64,000 nucleotides of DNA from Eubacteriaceae bacterium. GTDB taxonomy: Bacteria; Bacillota; Clostridia; Lachnospirales; Lachnospiraceae. The stretch lies in assembly GCA_902363805.1 (NCBI GenBank), contig CABJBF010000005.1, positions 62,001 through 126,000 of the forward strand, read 5' to 3'. Numbering within the stretch: the stretch's first letter is position 1; every line of letters starts with the position of its first letter. The translations under genes and the position numbers were made by a program. Positions 19,130 to 27,468 of this stretch are shown piece by piece. The notes beneath the pieces are model-generated. The model saw only the letters and a list, made by a program, of their open reading frames with translations. It ran no database searches and had not been told where the DNA came from.

Positions 19130-19163
19130 TACCGCCCAAACGAGACTACGGGCGGTATTTTTG
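19130..19163 (+). terminator. Intrinsic terminator just inside the left ICE end
   Basis: ACCGCCC and GGGCGGT pair around an 11-base loop and are followed by ATTTTTGT. No plus-strand gene lies to its left in the integrated form. In the excised circle the recombinase gene would read across attP straight into it, so it probably ends recombinase transcription in the circle. Confidence 0.75.
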
Positions 19164-19255
19164 TATCATGGCGGAGAAAGGAGGAACTTCCCACGGGGGC
19201 TTGACTGAAAAGTTGAGCCCCTTTTTTCATGCCAAAAAACAGGAGGTAAATGCTT

Positions 19256-20629
19256 ATGGCAGATGATAAAACCACAAAAACGCCGGAACAGCCGGTAACG
19301 GATAGCGGGCCGGGCAAGGAAACGCCTCCCGCTCCCCCAAAAGAGCCGGAGAAGGTTTCCGTTTCCCCGGAGCCGGAAAAAAAGACGGAACCGGAGGTAA
19401 AGAACCCACAGGTTTCTGTCTATAACTTCGCTGAAATTATGAAGGAAAAGAAAGCCGAGGAACGGGCGGCAGCTTCCGGCGGGGAAAAGCCTGACCCGGC
19501 AAAAGCGGAGAAACCGGAAAAGCAGCCGGAGGCTCCGAAAAAAGCGGAGGAAAAACCAAAAGAGCCGGAACAGCCGAAGCGCCGGGGCCGTCCCCCGAAA
19601 GCAGATAAGGACAAGGCCGCAACCCCGAAGCCCAAAGCTCCCGCACAGAAACCGGAAAATGCGGTCAAAAAGGAACCGGAGAAAAAAACGGCTCCAACGG
19701 TACAGGCCGCTCCCGCTCCGAAGGAACCCGAAAAACCGAAGGATGCACCACGCCGGGGCAAGGAGCAGATCGTCTATATCAAGCTGAACGAGCTCTACGC
19801 CTTCAAGAACCATCCCTTTGAAGTCCGGGATGATGAAGAAATGCGGGCTATGGTGTCCAGCGTCAAGGACAAGGGCGTGACCCAGCCCGCTATTGTTCGT
19901 CCCCGTGAGGATGGCGGCTATGAGATCGTGTCCGGCCACCGCCGCCAGAAAGCCAGCGAGCTTGCCGGATATGCGGATATGCCCTGTATCGTCCGAAACC
20001 TGACGGATGATGAAGCCATCACACAGATGGTCGAGGACAATCTCAACCAGCGTGAAGAAATCCTCCCCAGTGAGCGGGCCAAAGCCTTGAAAATGCAGCT
20101 TGAAGCCATCAAGCACCAGGGCTCCCGCACTTCGGGCCAAATTGACCCGAAGGACGCAGGCAAACGCTCCAACGAGATTGTGGCCGAGCGCAATAAGATG
20201 GCGGTCAAGCAGGTTCAGCGGTATATCCGTCTCAATGAGCTGGTTCCCGACCTGATGAAGCTGATGGATGAAAAAAAGCTGGGTTTTACTACGGCGGTGG
20301 AGCTTTCCTATATCGGCAAGAAGAACCAGAACTATATCGCCGTCGCCATTGACAGCCAGCAGTCCTCGCCTTCACAGGCGCAGGCAAAGCGTATGCGTGA
20401 GCTGGACGAAAAGAAGCTGCTCAACGGGGATGTGATCGACGGCATTATGATGGAGGACAAAAAGGAGGTAGACAAAGTGATTTTGACAGGTGCGGAACTG
20501 AGCAAGTATTTCGGCAAGGAAACTACGCCGAGGGAAATGAAGGACCAGATCATCAAGCTGCTGGACGACTGGAAGGGTCAGCAGAAGGAACACGAAAAGC
20601 CGGAGAAGAAAAACGAACAGGAAAAGTAA
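19256..20629 (+). CDS. ParB/Spo0J/KorB-like DNA-binding protein
   Basis: The protein has about 457 residues. The first 165 form a low-complexity Pro/Lys/Glu/Ala-rich tail. A ParB N-terminal domain follows (IKLNELYAFKNHPFEV, VTQPAIVRP, EIVSGHRRQKASEL), then a helix-turn-helix region (MVEDNLNQREEILPSERAKAL to KQVQRYIRLNELVP). ParB-family proteins bind palindromic sites and may spread along DNA, and KorB of IncP plasmids uses the same fold to repress transfer operons. No ParA is encoded in the ICE. ATG at 19256 lies 9 bases after AGGAGG; ATG at 19250 is possible but close. A copy of the ICE dyad lies inside the gene at 20130-20152. Confidence 0.85.
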   Translation: MADDKTTKTPEQPVTDSGPGKETPPAPPKEPEKVSVSPEPEKKTEPEVKNPQVSVYNFAEIMKEKKAEERAAASGGEKPDPAKAEKPEKQPEAPKKAEEKPKEPEQPKRRGRPPKADKDKAATPKPKAPAQKPENAVKKEPEKKTAPTVQAAPAPKEPEKPKDAPRRGKEQIVYIKLNELYAFKNHPFEVRDDEEMRAMVSSVKDKGVTQPAIVRPREDGGYEIVSGHRRQKASELAGYADMPCIVRNLTDDEAITQMVEDNLNQREEILPSERAKALKMQLEAIKHQGSRTSGQIDPKDAGKRSNEIVAERNKMAVKQVQRYIRLNELVPDLMKLMDEKKLGFTTAVELSYIGKKNQNYIAVAIDSQQSSPSQAQAKRMRELDEKKLLNGDVIDGIMMEDKKEVDKVILTGAELSKYFGKETTPREMKDQIIKLLDDWKGQQKEHEKPEKKNEQEK

Positions 20630-20687
20630 GCCGAAACTTCGGGTCAACGTGGCCCGAGGATTGCGGGGCTCTGCCCCGCGCCCCGAA

Positions 20688-20853
20688 GCTCTGGAGATAT
20701 AAATTATTCCCCGTCGCCAGTTATTCCGTAGCATAGCCGGGAAAATCAGTCAAGGGCAGCGCCGCCGCAGGCGGTGCCAGAGGCACCCTTGACGGATTTC
20801 TCCCGGTTATGCTTTTTCCCGATCAAGCGACGGGGATATAAATTCTCCAGAGC
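20688..20853. repeat. Extended 166-nt imperfect hairpin
   Basis: The outer arms GCTCTGGAGA (20688-20697) and TCTCCAGAGC (20844-20853) pair. So do CCCCGTCGC (20709-20717) and GCGACGGGG (20827-20835). A long inner stem of about 26 positions joins 20731-20756 (GCATAGCCGGG ... GTCAAGGG) with 20786-20812 (CCCTTGAC ... CCCGGTTATGC). A GC-rich cap holds GCCGCCGCAGGCGG. The nested pairing shows selection for structure. Possible roles are a single-strand or transfer origin or a structured RNA. It fills the 294-base gap after the ParB-like gene together with the dyad at 20637 and a short GCGGGGC hairpin. Confidence 0.8.
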
Positions 20854-20938
20854 CGTTCCCCTTCCCGGGGGAAGGGGCGGAGGGGTTGGGCGATACCTTG
20901 CTTTTCCCTAAGCCAAAACAGAAATGGAGGTTCAACCA

Positions 20939-21295
20939 ATGAAACGACCTTTAGCATACCTGACCGCCGCATGGAGCGGCGAGCCGGATGTTGATATGGA
21001 GCTGGCGGCCCACTACTGCCGCCTTGCTTATGAGGCGGGCTTTTCCCCGATCTGCCCGCTCTTGTACCTGCCGCTGTTTTTGAATGACAGCGTTCCCGAG
21101 GAACACAAGGCCGGGATCGATATGCGCCGGGATATGCTGCGGCGCTCCCACACCCTGATCGTCTGCGGCAGCGCTGTGGATGAGGATGTTAAAAACGATA
21201 TTGCGGTTGCCGGGCGGCTGGGCATTGCGGCGACCACACTGGAAGGGGTGCTTGCCGTGAAGGGACACGGCACCCCGGGCCATGCCGGACATTAA
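20939..21295 (+). CDS. DUF4406/DUF7768-like small ICE protein
   Basis: This 118-residue protein begins MKRPLAYLTAAWSGEPDVD. The ATG at 20939 follows TGGAGG at a good distance; an in-frame ATG at 20924 overlaps that site and is less likely. The fold resembles the nucleoside 2-deoxyribosyltransferase-like proteins found on phages and ICEs (AYEAGFSPICPLLYLP, then RRSHTLIVCG). No catalytic role is proven for this group. Its end overlaps the methyltransferase start by 14 bases, so the two are translationally coupled. Confidence 0.7.
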   Translation: MKRPLAYLTAAWSGEPDVDMELAAHYCRLAYEAGFSPICPLLYLPLFLNDSVPEEHKAGIDMRRDMLRRSHTLIVCGSAVDEDVKNDIAVAGRLGIAATTLEGVLAVKGHGTPGHAGH

Positions 21296-22367
21296 GCTGG
21301 GAAGCCTTTTTGACGGGATCGGCGTGTTCCCTCTGGCTGCTTCCCGGTGCGGTATCCGTCCGGTCTGGGCCAGCGAGATTGAAAAAGCGCCCATCTCCAT
21401 AACCAAAAGGCACTTTCCCGATATGGCGCATTTGGGAGATATTACGAAGGTGGACGGCGGGAAAATCCCACCTGTCCATATAATTACCTTCGGTTCCCCC
21501 TGTCAGAACCTTTCTCTGATCGGCAACCGCTCTGGCCTTGCTGGGGCAAAATCAAGCCTGTTCTATCAGGCGTTTCGTATCATACAGGAAATGAGGGATG
21601 CTACTGATAACCTATATCCAGCTATCGCTGTTTGGGAAAACGTCATGGGAGCGTTTTCTACAAATGACCGGATGGACTTTAGAGCCGTCCTATCCGCCTT
21701 CTCGGACACCGAAGTTCCAATGCCTCCTTCGGGAAGATGGGGAAACGCCGGAATGGTGCGAGGGGGAACGCCTGATGTGTGCTGGCGGCTCATGGACGCC
21801 CAGTATTGGGCAGGCTCCCGAAGGCTGGCACGAAGGCAGCGGATTTTCGTCGTGGCGGATTTTGGAGGCAGACGTGCCGCAGACATACTATTTAAGCCCC
21901 GTCCAATGCTCCCACTTCCTCCGCCTTGCGGAGAGGGCGGGCGGGCCGCCGCCGAAGGAGATCGAACAGCTTCTTTTGAAACAGGGCGGCAGATACCAGT
22001 CATCCACCCCTTTCAGTGCTTCCGTATGCGGGGAGCGGCAAAAAGGCAGGAAGAAACGGCCTTCCGAAACAGCTTCGGATTACCAACTGACCCTTTTCCC
22101 ACTCTTTTAGCCAGTGATGTAACGCCCTTTGCCTTCTGGTATGAGGGCGACCCGGAGGGCGGCTGTATCCGTTTTCTGACGGAAACAGAAAGTGAACGGC
22201 TGATGGGGCTGCCGGAGGGCTGGACAAAGTACGGGGCGGACGGCATGGAGATCCGGCCTCTGCAACGCTACAAGGCGCTGGGAAATGCGATTGCCCTCCC
22301 TTGTGCCGATTACATTATGGCCGGGATCTATGAGGTGCTGGCTGACCGGGCCGGAAAGGAGGAATAA
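21282..22367 (+). CDS. DNA (cytosine-5) methyltransferase
   Basis: This 361-residue enzyme has the ordered m5C motifs: I (SLFDGIGVFPLA, near 8-19), IV with the catalytic Cys (GSPCQNLS, near 71-78), VI (WENV, near 118), VIII (RRQRIFVV, near 183) and X (GNAIALP, near 333). It transfers a methyl group from S-adenosylmethionine to C5 of cytosine. No restriction partner is present. Beside ArdA it probably shields incoming ICE DNA from host restriction. The region between motifs VIII and X carries a long open frame in the +1 register (21598-22110). Confidence 0.9.
   Translation: MPDIKLGSLFDGIGVFPLAASRCGIRPVWASEIEKAPISITKRHFPDMAHLGDITKVDGGKIPPVHIITFGSPCQNLSLIGNRSGLAGAKSSLFYQAFRIIQEMRDATDNLYPAIAVWENVMGAFSTNDRMDFRAVLSAFSDTEVPMPPSGRWGNAGMVRGGTPDVCWRLMDAQYWAGSRRLARRQRIFVVADFGGRRAADILFKPRPMLPLPPPCGEGGRAAAEGDRTASFETGRQIPVIHPFQCFRMRGAAKRQEETAFRNSFGLPTDPFPTLLASDVTPFAFWYEGDPEGGCIRFLTETESERLMGLPEGWTKYGADGMEIRPLQRYKALGNAIALPCADYIMAGIYEVLADRAGKEE
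21598..22110 (+). CDS. Protein encoded in +1 frame inside the methyltransferase gene
   Basis: This 170-residue frame begins MLLITYIQLSLFGKTSWERF and contains LREDGETPEWCEGERLMCAGG and VPQTYYLSPVQCSHFL, ending YQLTLFPLF. Similar proteins (SLFGK...; YYLSxxxCxxILRRA...) are, from memory, recurrent in Firmicutes phages and ICEs, often overlapping a methyltransferase in this register. The frame is open for 170 codons in GC-rich DNA, where chance frames also occur, so expression is not proven. No clear ribosome binding site is visible. It could be a real dual-coded protein or a frame kept open by methyltransferase codon use. Confidence 0.45.
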   Translation: MLLITYIQLSLFGKTSWERFLQMTGWTLEPSYPPSRTPKFQCLLREDGETPEWCEGERLMCAGGSWTPSIGQAPEGWHEGSGFSSWRILEADVPQTYYLSPVQCSHFLRLAERAGGPPPKEIEQLLLKQGGRYQSSTPFSASVCGERQKGRKKRPSETASDYQLTLFPLF

Positions 22368-22371
22368 GCCC

Positions 22372-23085
22372 ATGTTTGAAGCCTATATAACCAATACAGC
22401 CCTGTACCCCTTAATGGGGATCGAGGTAGGGACAACGGTACATTTCCCCACGACGACACAGGAGTTGCAGGCCGCCCTTGCCAAAATCGGGATAGATGGG
22501 AAACGGTACAGCGAAGTGTTCTTTACCAGCTTTGACAGCGATGTGCTGGGGCTCTACGATCATCTCTACGAATGTGAGAACATCGACGAGCTGAACGAGC
22601 TGGGCCACGCTCTGCTGGAAGTACGGGATAAGGGCGGACTGGAAACCTTTGAAGCCGCTCTTGTCTTGGGAAACCACACACGGAGCGTGAAGGATTTGAT
22701 AAACCTGACGCAGAACCTTGACCTTTACCACTTTTACCCGGATATTTCTGATGATGAAGGGCTGGGCCGTCTGTACGCCGACGAGCTTGGAACCATCGAC
22801 ATACCGGAGCACATTCAGAACTACTTCGATTATGAAGCATACGGACGGGATGTGCGTATCAACGAGGGCGGCGTATTCGCTCCCGGTGGGTATGTGTCGG
22901 TAGTCCCGGAGGGCTTCAAGGAGTATTATCACGGGCCGCAGGACATCCCGCCGGAACACCGGATATTTGCCTATCCTGAAAAGGCCGAGCCTGTCCACTC
23001 CATTCTCGCCGCACTCAAACGGTTTCAAGAAGCCCCGCCCGCTCCGAAGAAGGACAAGGCGGGGCCTTCCCATGAAGAACGGTAA
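22372..23085 (+). CDS. ardA: ArdA-like antirestriction protein
   Basis: This 237-residue acidic protein begins MFEAYITNTALYPLMGIEVG behind GGAAAGGAGG. The central NIDELNELGHALLE and the repeated acidic helices are typical of ArdA. ArdA mimics bent B-form DNA and blocks type I restriction enzymes during conjugative entry. The gene lies 4 bases after the methyltransferase stop, forming an antirestriction pair. The C-terminal tail (about 215-237) is Lys/Pro-rich. A longer upstream frame exists, but the ribosome binding site fixes the start here. Confidence 0.85.
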   Translation: MFEAYITNTALYPLMGIEVGTTVHFPTTTQELQAALAKIGIDGKRYSEVFFTSFDSDVLGLYDHLYECENIDELNELGHALLEVRDKGGLETFEAALVLGNHTRSVKDLINLTQNLDLYHFYPDISDDEGLGRLYADELGTIDIPEHIQNYFDYEAYGRDVRINEGGVFAPGGYVSVVPEGFKEYYHGPQDIPPEHRIFAYPEKAEPVHSILAALKRFQEAPPAPKKDKAGPSHEER

Positions 23086-23129
23086 GACTTCGGGCCAGCA
23101 TGGCCCGAAGCATGAAGGAGGTGCATACC

Positions 23130-24149
23130 ATCAACTATTACCCTATCAATGAAGGAGCCGCCCGCCGGGCAAAAGAAATGAACAGCTTTTCCGACTACAA
23201 GGAAGGGAGCGCAACGACGGAATACCGGGCAATGGTGGACAAGGCCGCCGCCATAGCGGAAAAGCAGAAATCCCGGGTGGACCCCATGTACCATGAGAAG
23301 ATCGACCATCTGTTAGACACCTACGCCCGCAAGCTGGCCGAAAACATGAACCAAGGCTTTGCCATTGACGCGAGGGTTCCCTCTGTGCTGATCGCCGGGC
23401 CTTCCAATTTCCCGGTGGGAAAGAAGGAAAAACAGAACCGGGCGCGGGACAGCAACATGGAGGAATGGCGGCATATTCAAGGGCTGCTGGATAAGATACG
23501 CAGCACCGGCATGGGCGGGATCAGCGCCGATGACCCGGCAGCGATTGAAAAGCTCCAGAAGAAGCTGGACGGGCTGGAACGCTCCCAGCTCATTATGAAG
23601 GAGGTCAACGCCTATTACCGCAAGCATGGCAAGCTGGACGGCTGTGCGCTGCTGTCGCCGGACCAGATCGAAAAGCTGAAAGCAAGCATGGCGTCAAGTT
23701 GGCGAAGCGACCCGAGGCCCTTTGAAAGTTACCAGCTAACCAACAACAATGCGGAGATCCGCCAGGTAAAGGCCCGTATCGAACAGCTTTCCAAACAGGC
23801 ACAGCGGGAGTTTTCCGGCTGGGAGTTCGACGGGGGCCGTGTGGAGATGAACCGGGAGGACAACCGCTTGCAGGTATTCTTTGATGGAAAGCCTGACGCA
23901 GACACCCGGGCCGAGCTGAAAAGCAGCGGCTTTCGCTGGGCTCCCAGCGTGGGCGCATGGCAGAGGCAGCTCACGGACAACGCCATCCGGGCGGCTGACC
24001 GTTTGGAATGTATCAAGCCGCTGTCCGGCGAAAAGCCCTCCCAGCTTCAAAAGAAGCCCTCTATCTTGCAGACCATGCGGGAACAGGGCGAAAAAGTCCA
24101 GACGGAGCCGGAAAAGAAAGCTCCGTCCGGCAGGGATGCCGAGCGGTAA
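23130..24149 (+). CDS. Conserved ICE protein of unknown function, apparent ATC start
   Basis: The protein has about 340 residues. GAAGGAGG (23114-23121) is followed after 8 bases by ATC-AAC-TAT-TAC, exactly where related ICE proteins as I remember them begin (M-x-YYPINE). In-frame ATG codons at 23100 and 23112 lie before the ribosome binding site, and 23100 lies inside a dyad copy. The middle is coiled-coil-like (EKLQKKLDGLERSQ). A later part (about 260-310: VFFDGKPDADTRAELKSSGF, then WQRQLTDNA) resembles domains found near DNA-processing proteins of mobile elements. The C-terminal tail is Lys/Pro-rich. No function is assigned. Confidence 0.7.
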   Translation: MNYYPINEGAARRAKEMNSFSDYKEGSATTEYRAMVDKAAAIAEKQKSRVDPMYHEKIDHLLDTYARKLAENMNQGFAIDARVPSVLIAGPSNFPVGKKEKQNRARDSNMEEWRHIQGLLDKIRSTGMGGISADDPAAIEKLQKKLDGLERSQLIMKEVNAYYRKHGKLDGCALLSPDQIEKLKASMASSWRSDPRPFESYQLTNNNAEIRQVKARIEQLSKQAQREFSGWEFDGGRVEMNREDNRLQVFFDGKPDADTRAELKSSGFRWAPSVGAWQRQLTDNAIRAADRLECIKPLSGEKPSQLQKKPSILQTMREQGEKVQTEPEKKAPSGRDAER

Positions 24150-24240
24150 GCCTCGGGCCACATTGGCCCGAGGCTTTCTGTTTCCCGAGACTGTACGGGG
24201 GCCTCCCGGATAGCGGGGACCCCGACGGAAAGGAGGTTTT

Positions 24241-24711
24241 ATGCAGGAAGAAGTAAACCAAAAAACGGTTGCCCTTTCGATCAGGACAACGAAGCTCACG
24301 GGAAAAGTGCTGGCTGCCGCTCTTGGGAAGGTAGCGCGGGCACTGCAAAAGCACCACCGGAAGGCGCTGACCCCGCAGGGACGCCAGAGCGTGAAAAAGC
24401 TGATGAACCACTATGGCGGCAAAAGCACCATGCCCTATGTGGGAGCCCCAAAGGATTTTGACCGGATTGCGAAGGAGTTCCATGTGGACTACGCTTTCCA
24501 TAAAGTGAGCCCCGGCCATTACCTGCTGTTTTTCAAAGCCAATCAGGCGGACGCTATCACGGCGGCCTTCCAGAAGTACAGCGCAAAGGTGCTGAACAAA
24601 GAGCAGGACAAGGCTTCCATCCTCGGCCAGCTTCGGAAATTCACGGAGCAGATCAGGACACAGGCAAAGGAAAAGCAGCGGACCAGAGAGGCGGTGAAGG
24701 ACGGACGTTGA
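24241..24711 (+). CDS. PcfB-like (DUF3801) conjugation protein
   Basis: This 156-residue protein begins MQEEVNQKTVALSIRTTKLT behind GAAAGGAGG. The helical pattern around TGKVLAAALGKVARALQ and the later FHVDYAFHKVSPGHYLLFFKA match the PcfB family. PcfB of pheromone plasmids is an accessory factor that helps bring the relaxosome to the coupling protein. Its TGA stop overlaps the TTG start of the VirD4 gene, so the two are cotranslated. Confidence 0.82.
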   Translation: MQEEVNQKTVALSIRTTKLTGKVLAAALGKVARALQKHHRKALTPQGRQSVKKLMNHYGGKSTMPYVGAPKDFDRIAKEFHVDYAFHKVSPGHYLLFFKANQADAITAAFQKYSAKVLNKEQDKASILGQLRKFTEQIRTQAKEKQRTREAVKDGR

Positions 24712-26531
24712 GTGACAAGATCAGAAAATATGTGCTCCCAAACCTGCCGTACCTCTTTGTGTTCTGGTTCTTCTCCAAAATCGGGACGGCCTACCGGATC
24801 GCCCCCGGCACAGACTTCGGGACAAAGCTCGTGGGGATGCTTGATACCTTCCCCAAAGCCTTTGAAACCTACTGGCCGGGGCTGGGCGGTATTGACCTGC
24901 TGGTGGGCCTTGCCGGTGCGGCTGGGGTGTATCTGCTGATACAGTCAAAGATCAGGCAGGCGAAAAAATTCCGGCGGGATGCGGAGTACGGCACCGCCCG
25001 CTTTGGAACAAAGGAGGATGTAAAGCCGTTTGTTGACCCTAAATTTCAGAACAATGTCATTCTGACCGGGACGGAGTTCCTTACCATGAACACCCGCCCG
25101 AAGATTCCCGCCAATGCCCGGAACCTAAACGCCTGTGTCATCGGCTCGTCCGGCTCGGGAAAGACAAGGTTCTGGCTGACCCCGCAGCTCCTTCAAGCCC
25201 ATTCCTCGTATGTGGTGGTAGACCCGAAGGGCGGCACCCTCGACCAGTGCGGGCGGTTTCTGCAACGGGAGAAATACAGGGTGCGGGTGTTCAACAGTAT
25301 CGACTTTTCAAAATCCATGCACTACAATCCGCTGGCCTATATCAAGACAGAAAGCGATGTTTTGAAATTTGTTACCGCCCTGATTGCCAACACCAAAGGC
25401 GACGGCAAGGAGGGCGACGAGTTCTGGACAAAAGCAGAAACCCTCTTGTACTGCGCCCTTGTGTCCTACATCGTCTTTGAGGGGCCGGAGGAAGAACGCA
25501 ACATGAATACGCTGGTGGAAATGATAAACAGCATGGAAGTCCGGGAGGATGACGAAACCTTCAAAAACGCGGTGGACTATATGTTTGACGGGCTGGAACG
25601 CCGCAGCCCCCAGCACTTCGCCGTGAGGCAGTATAAGAAATACAAGCTCGCCAGCGGCAAGACAGCCAAAAGCATTTTGATTTCCTGCGGTGCAAGACTG
25701 GCTCCCTTTGATATTCCCCAACTTCGGGAGATCATGTCTTATGACGAACTGGAGCTGGATAAGCTGGGGGATGAAAAATCAGCGCTGTTCTTTCTTATCA
25801 GCGACACGGACACCACCTACAACTTTTTGGTTGCCCTCGCTTTTTCGCAGATGTTCAACCTTCTGTGTGAACGGGCTGACAACACCTATGGCGGGCGTCT
25901 GCCCTACCATGTGCGGGTGCTGTGGGACGAGGCAGCCAATACCGGACAGGTGCCGGGGCTGGAAAAAATCGTGGCTGTCATCCGCTCCCGCGAGATCAGC
26001 CTGACGCTTTTTTATCAGGCAATGAGCCAGTGCAAGGCATTGTACAAAGACCATTCCGAAACCATCATGGGAAACATGGACAGTATCGTGTTCCTCGGAG
26101 GCCGGGAGGCTTCCACCCTAAAGGATATTTCGGAAAACTGGCTGGGCAAGGCCACCATTTCCATGCAGACCGAGGGCCGCAGCCGTGGACAGTCTGAAAG
26201 TTACAGCCAGAATATGCAGCGGCTTGGCCGGGAGCTGATGACCACCAGCGAGATCACCACCATGCCCGGAGATAAATGTATCTTGCAGCTTAGGGGGCTC
26301 CCGCCTTTCCTGTCCCCGAAGTATGACTTGAAAAAGCACCCGAATTACAAGTACACAGCCGAATTTGATAAAAAGAAAAACGCCTTCCGCTTGGAAAGCC
26401 TGTTCCGCCACCGGCCATTGAGACTAAAGCCGGAGGACGAATACACGGTGTACGAAGTGGACGGCTCCGACACAGACGAAGAAGCTGACCTGTTGAATTT
26501 CGATGATCTGGACAGCGACGAGTTTGTGTAA
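24708..26531 (+). CDS. VirD4/PcfC-type coupling ATPase
   Basis: This 607-residue protein has two N-terminal membrane segments (about 12-30 and 63-82), Walker A GSSGSGKTR (near 145-153) and a Walker B-like RVLWDEAAN (near 403). EITTMPGDKCILQLRG near 510 is typical of type IV coupling proteins of Firmicutes ICEs. It links the relaxase-DNA complex to the secretion channel at the inner membrane. The start is TTG overlapping the PcfB stop, preceded by GAAGGA. A dyad copy and a terminator follow. Confidence 0.93.
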   Translation: MSDKIRKYVLPNLPYLFVFWFFSKIGTAYRIAPGTDFGTKLVGMLDTFPKAFETYWPGLGGIDLLVGLAGAAGVYLLIQSKIRQAKKFRRDAEYGTARFGTKEDVKPFVDPKFQNNVILTGTEFLTMNTRPKIPANARNLNACVIGSSGSGKTRFWLTPQLLQAHSSYVVVDPKGGTLDQCGRFLQREKYRVRVFNSIDFSKSMHYNPLAYIKTESDVLKFVTALIANTKGDGKEGDEFWTKAETLLYCALVSYIVFEGPEEERNMNTLVEMINSMEVREDDETFKNAVDYMFDGLERRSPQHFAVRQYKKYKLASGKTAKSILISCGARLAPFDIPQLREIMSYDELELDKLGDEKSALFFLISDTDTTYNFLVALAFSQMFNLLCERADNTYGGRLPYHVRVLWDEAANTGQVPGLEKIVAVIRSREISLTLFYQAMSQCKALYKDHSETIMGNMDSIVFLGGREASTLKDISENWLGKATISMQTEGRSRGQSESYSQNMQRLGRELMTTSEITTMPGDKCILQLRGLPPFLSPKYDLKKHPNYKYTAEFDKKKNAFRLESLFRHRPLRLKPEDEYTVYEVDGSDTDEEADLLNFDDLDSDEFV

Positions 26532-26554
26532 CTTCGGGCCATGATGACCCGAAG

Positions 26555-26578
26555 CGCCGCCGATGTGGGCGGCTTTTT
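26555..26578 (+). terminator. Intrinsic terminator after the coupling ATPase gene
   Basis: GCCGCC and GGCGGC pair around GATGTG and are followed by seven T residues. The stem begins directly after the dyad copy at 26532-26554. It would separate the upstream block from the Maff2/VirB6 block, or act as a partial terminator within one long transfer operon. Confidence 0.8.
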
Positions 26579-26620
26579 TTGTACCCAAAACCATCAAACA
26601 AACAAAATGGAGGAACGTAT

Positions 26621-26836
26621 ATGGAATTTTTCAATCAGGCAATCGACATTCTTAAAATTCTGGTCATGGCTCTTGGCGCTGGTCTGGCGGTATGGGGCGT
26701 CATCAACCTTCTGGAAGGTTACGGGTCGGACAACCCTGCGGCAAAAAGCCAGGGCATTAAGCAGCTCATGGCGGGCGGCGGTGTCGTTCTGATCGGCCTT
26801 CAGCTTATCCCTCTGCTGTCCGGGCTGTTCAGTTAA
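26621..26836 (+). CDS. Maff2-family small membrane protein
   Basis: This 71-residue protein begins MEFFNQAIDILKILVMALGA behind TGGAGG. It has two membrane segments (about 8-27 and 48-68) joined by a short loop with EGYGSDNPAAKSQG. The size, the loop and the position before VirB6 match Maff2, a VirB2-like component of this ICE family. It may form part of the transfer channel. The in-frame ATG at 26579 lies before the ribosome binding site and is not used. Confidence 0.85.
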   Translation: MEFFNQAIDILKILVMALGAGLAVWGVINLLEGYGSDNPAAKSQGIKQLMAGGGVVLIGLQLIPLLSGLFS

Positions 26837-26876
26837 ATGTCACCCGTTGTCCCTTTTCCAGAAAAGGAGCTGATAT

Positions 26877-27468
26877 ATGGACTTTATCATCGACGCAATC
26901 GTTGAATGGCTGAAAGGTCTGCTCGTCGATGGTATCATGGGGAATCTGGACGGCCTTTTCGATAACGTCAATCAGAGCGTTGGCGAAATCGCCACACAGG
27001 TAGGCACGACCCCGGCGGACTGGAACGCCGGGGTCTTTTCCATGATACGACAGATCTCCGAAACTGCCATTCTGCCAATCGCCGGGGTCATCCTCACTTT
27101 TGTTATGACCTATGAACTGATACAGATGCTCATAGAACGCAACAACCTCCATGAAGTTGACACATGGATGTTTTTTAAGTGGGTGTTCAAAACCTTTGTG
27201 GCTGTGATGATCCTGACGAATACCTTCAATATCGTGCTGGCAGTCTTTGATGTGAGCCAGCATGTGATACAGCAGTCAGCGGGCATTATCCAGAACGGGA
27301 CAGAGATCACGCCGGATGTGCTGGACAGTCTGCGGACAGAGCTTGAAGCGATGGAGTTAGGCCCTCTGTTCGGACTCTGGCTACAATCCTTCCTGATCCA
27401 GCTTACCATGATTGCCTTAAACATCGTGATCTTCGTCATCGTATATGGCCGTATGATTGAAATTTATT
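26877..27468 (+). CDS. VirB6/TrbL-like membrane protein, exon 1
   Basis: The first 197 codons plus one base begin MDFIIDAIVEWLKGLLVDGI behind AAAAGGAG. At least three membrane segments follow, and the exon ends GRMIEIY. The frame then enters the group II intron. Joining 27468 to 30057 gives 289 codons including stop and the sequence EIYLLTSLAPIPFA, which fits the family. VirB6 forms the inner-membrane core of the transfer channel. Without splicing the protein would lose its last 90 residues, so transfer should depend on intron splicing. Confidence 0.85.
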
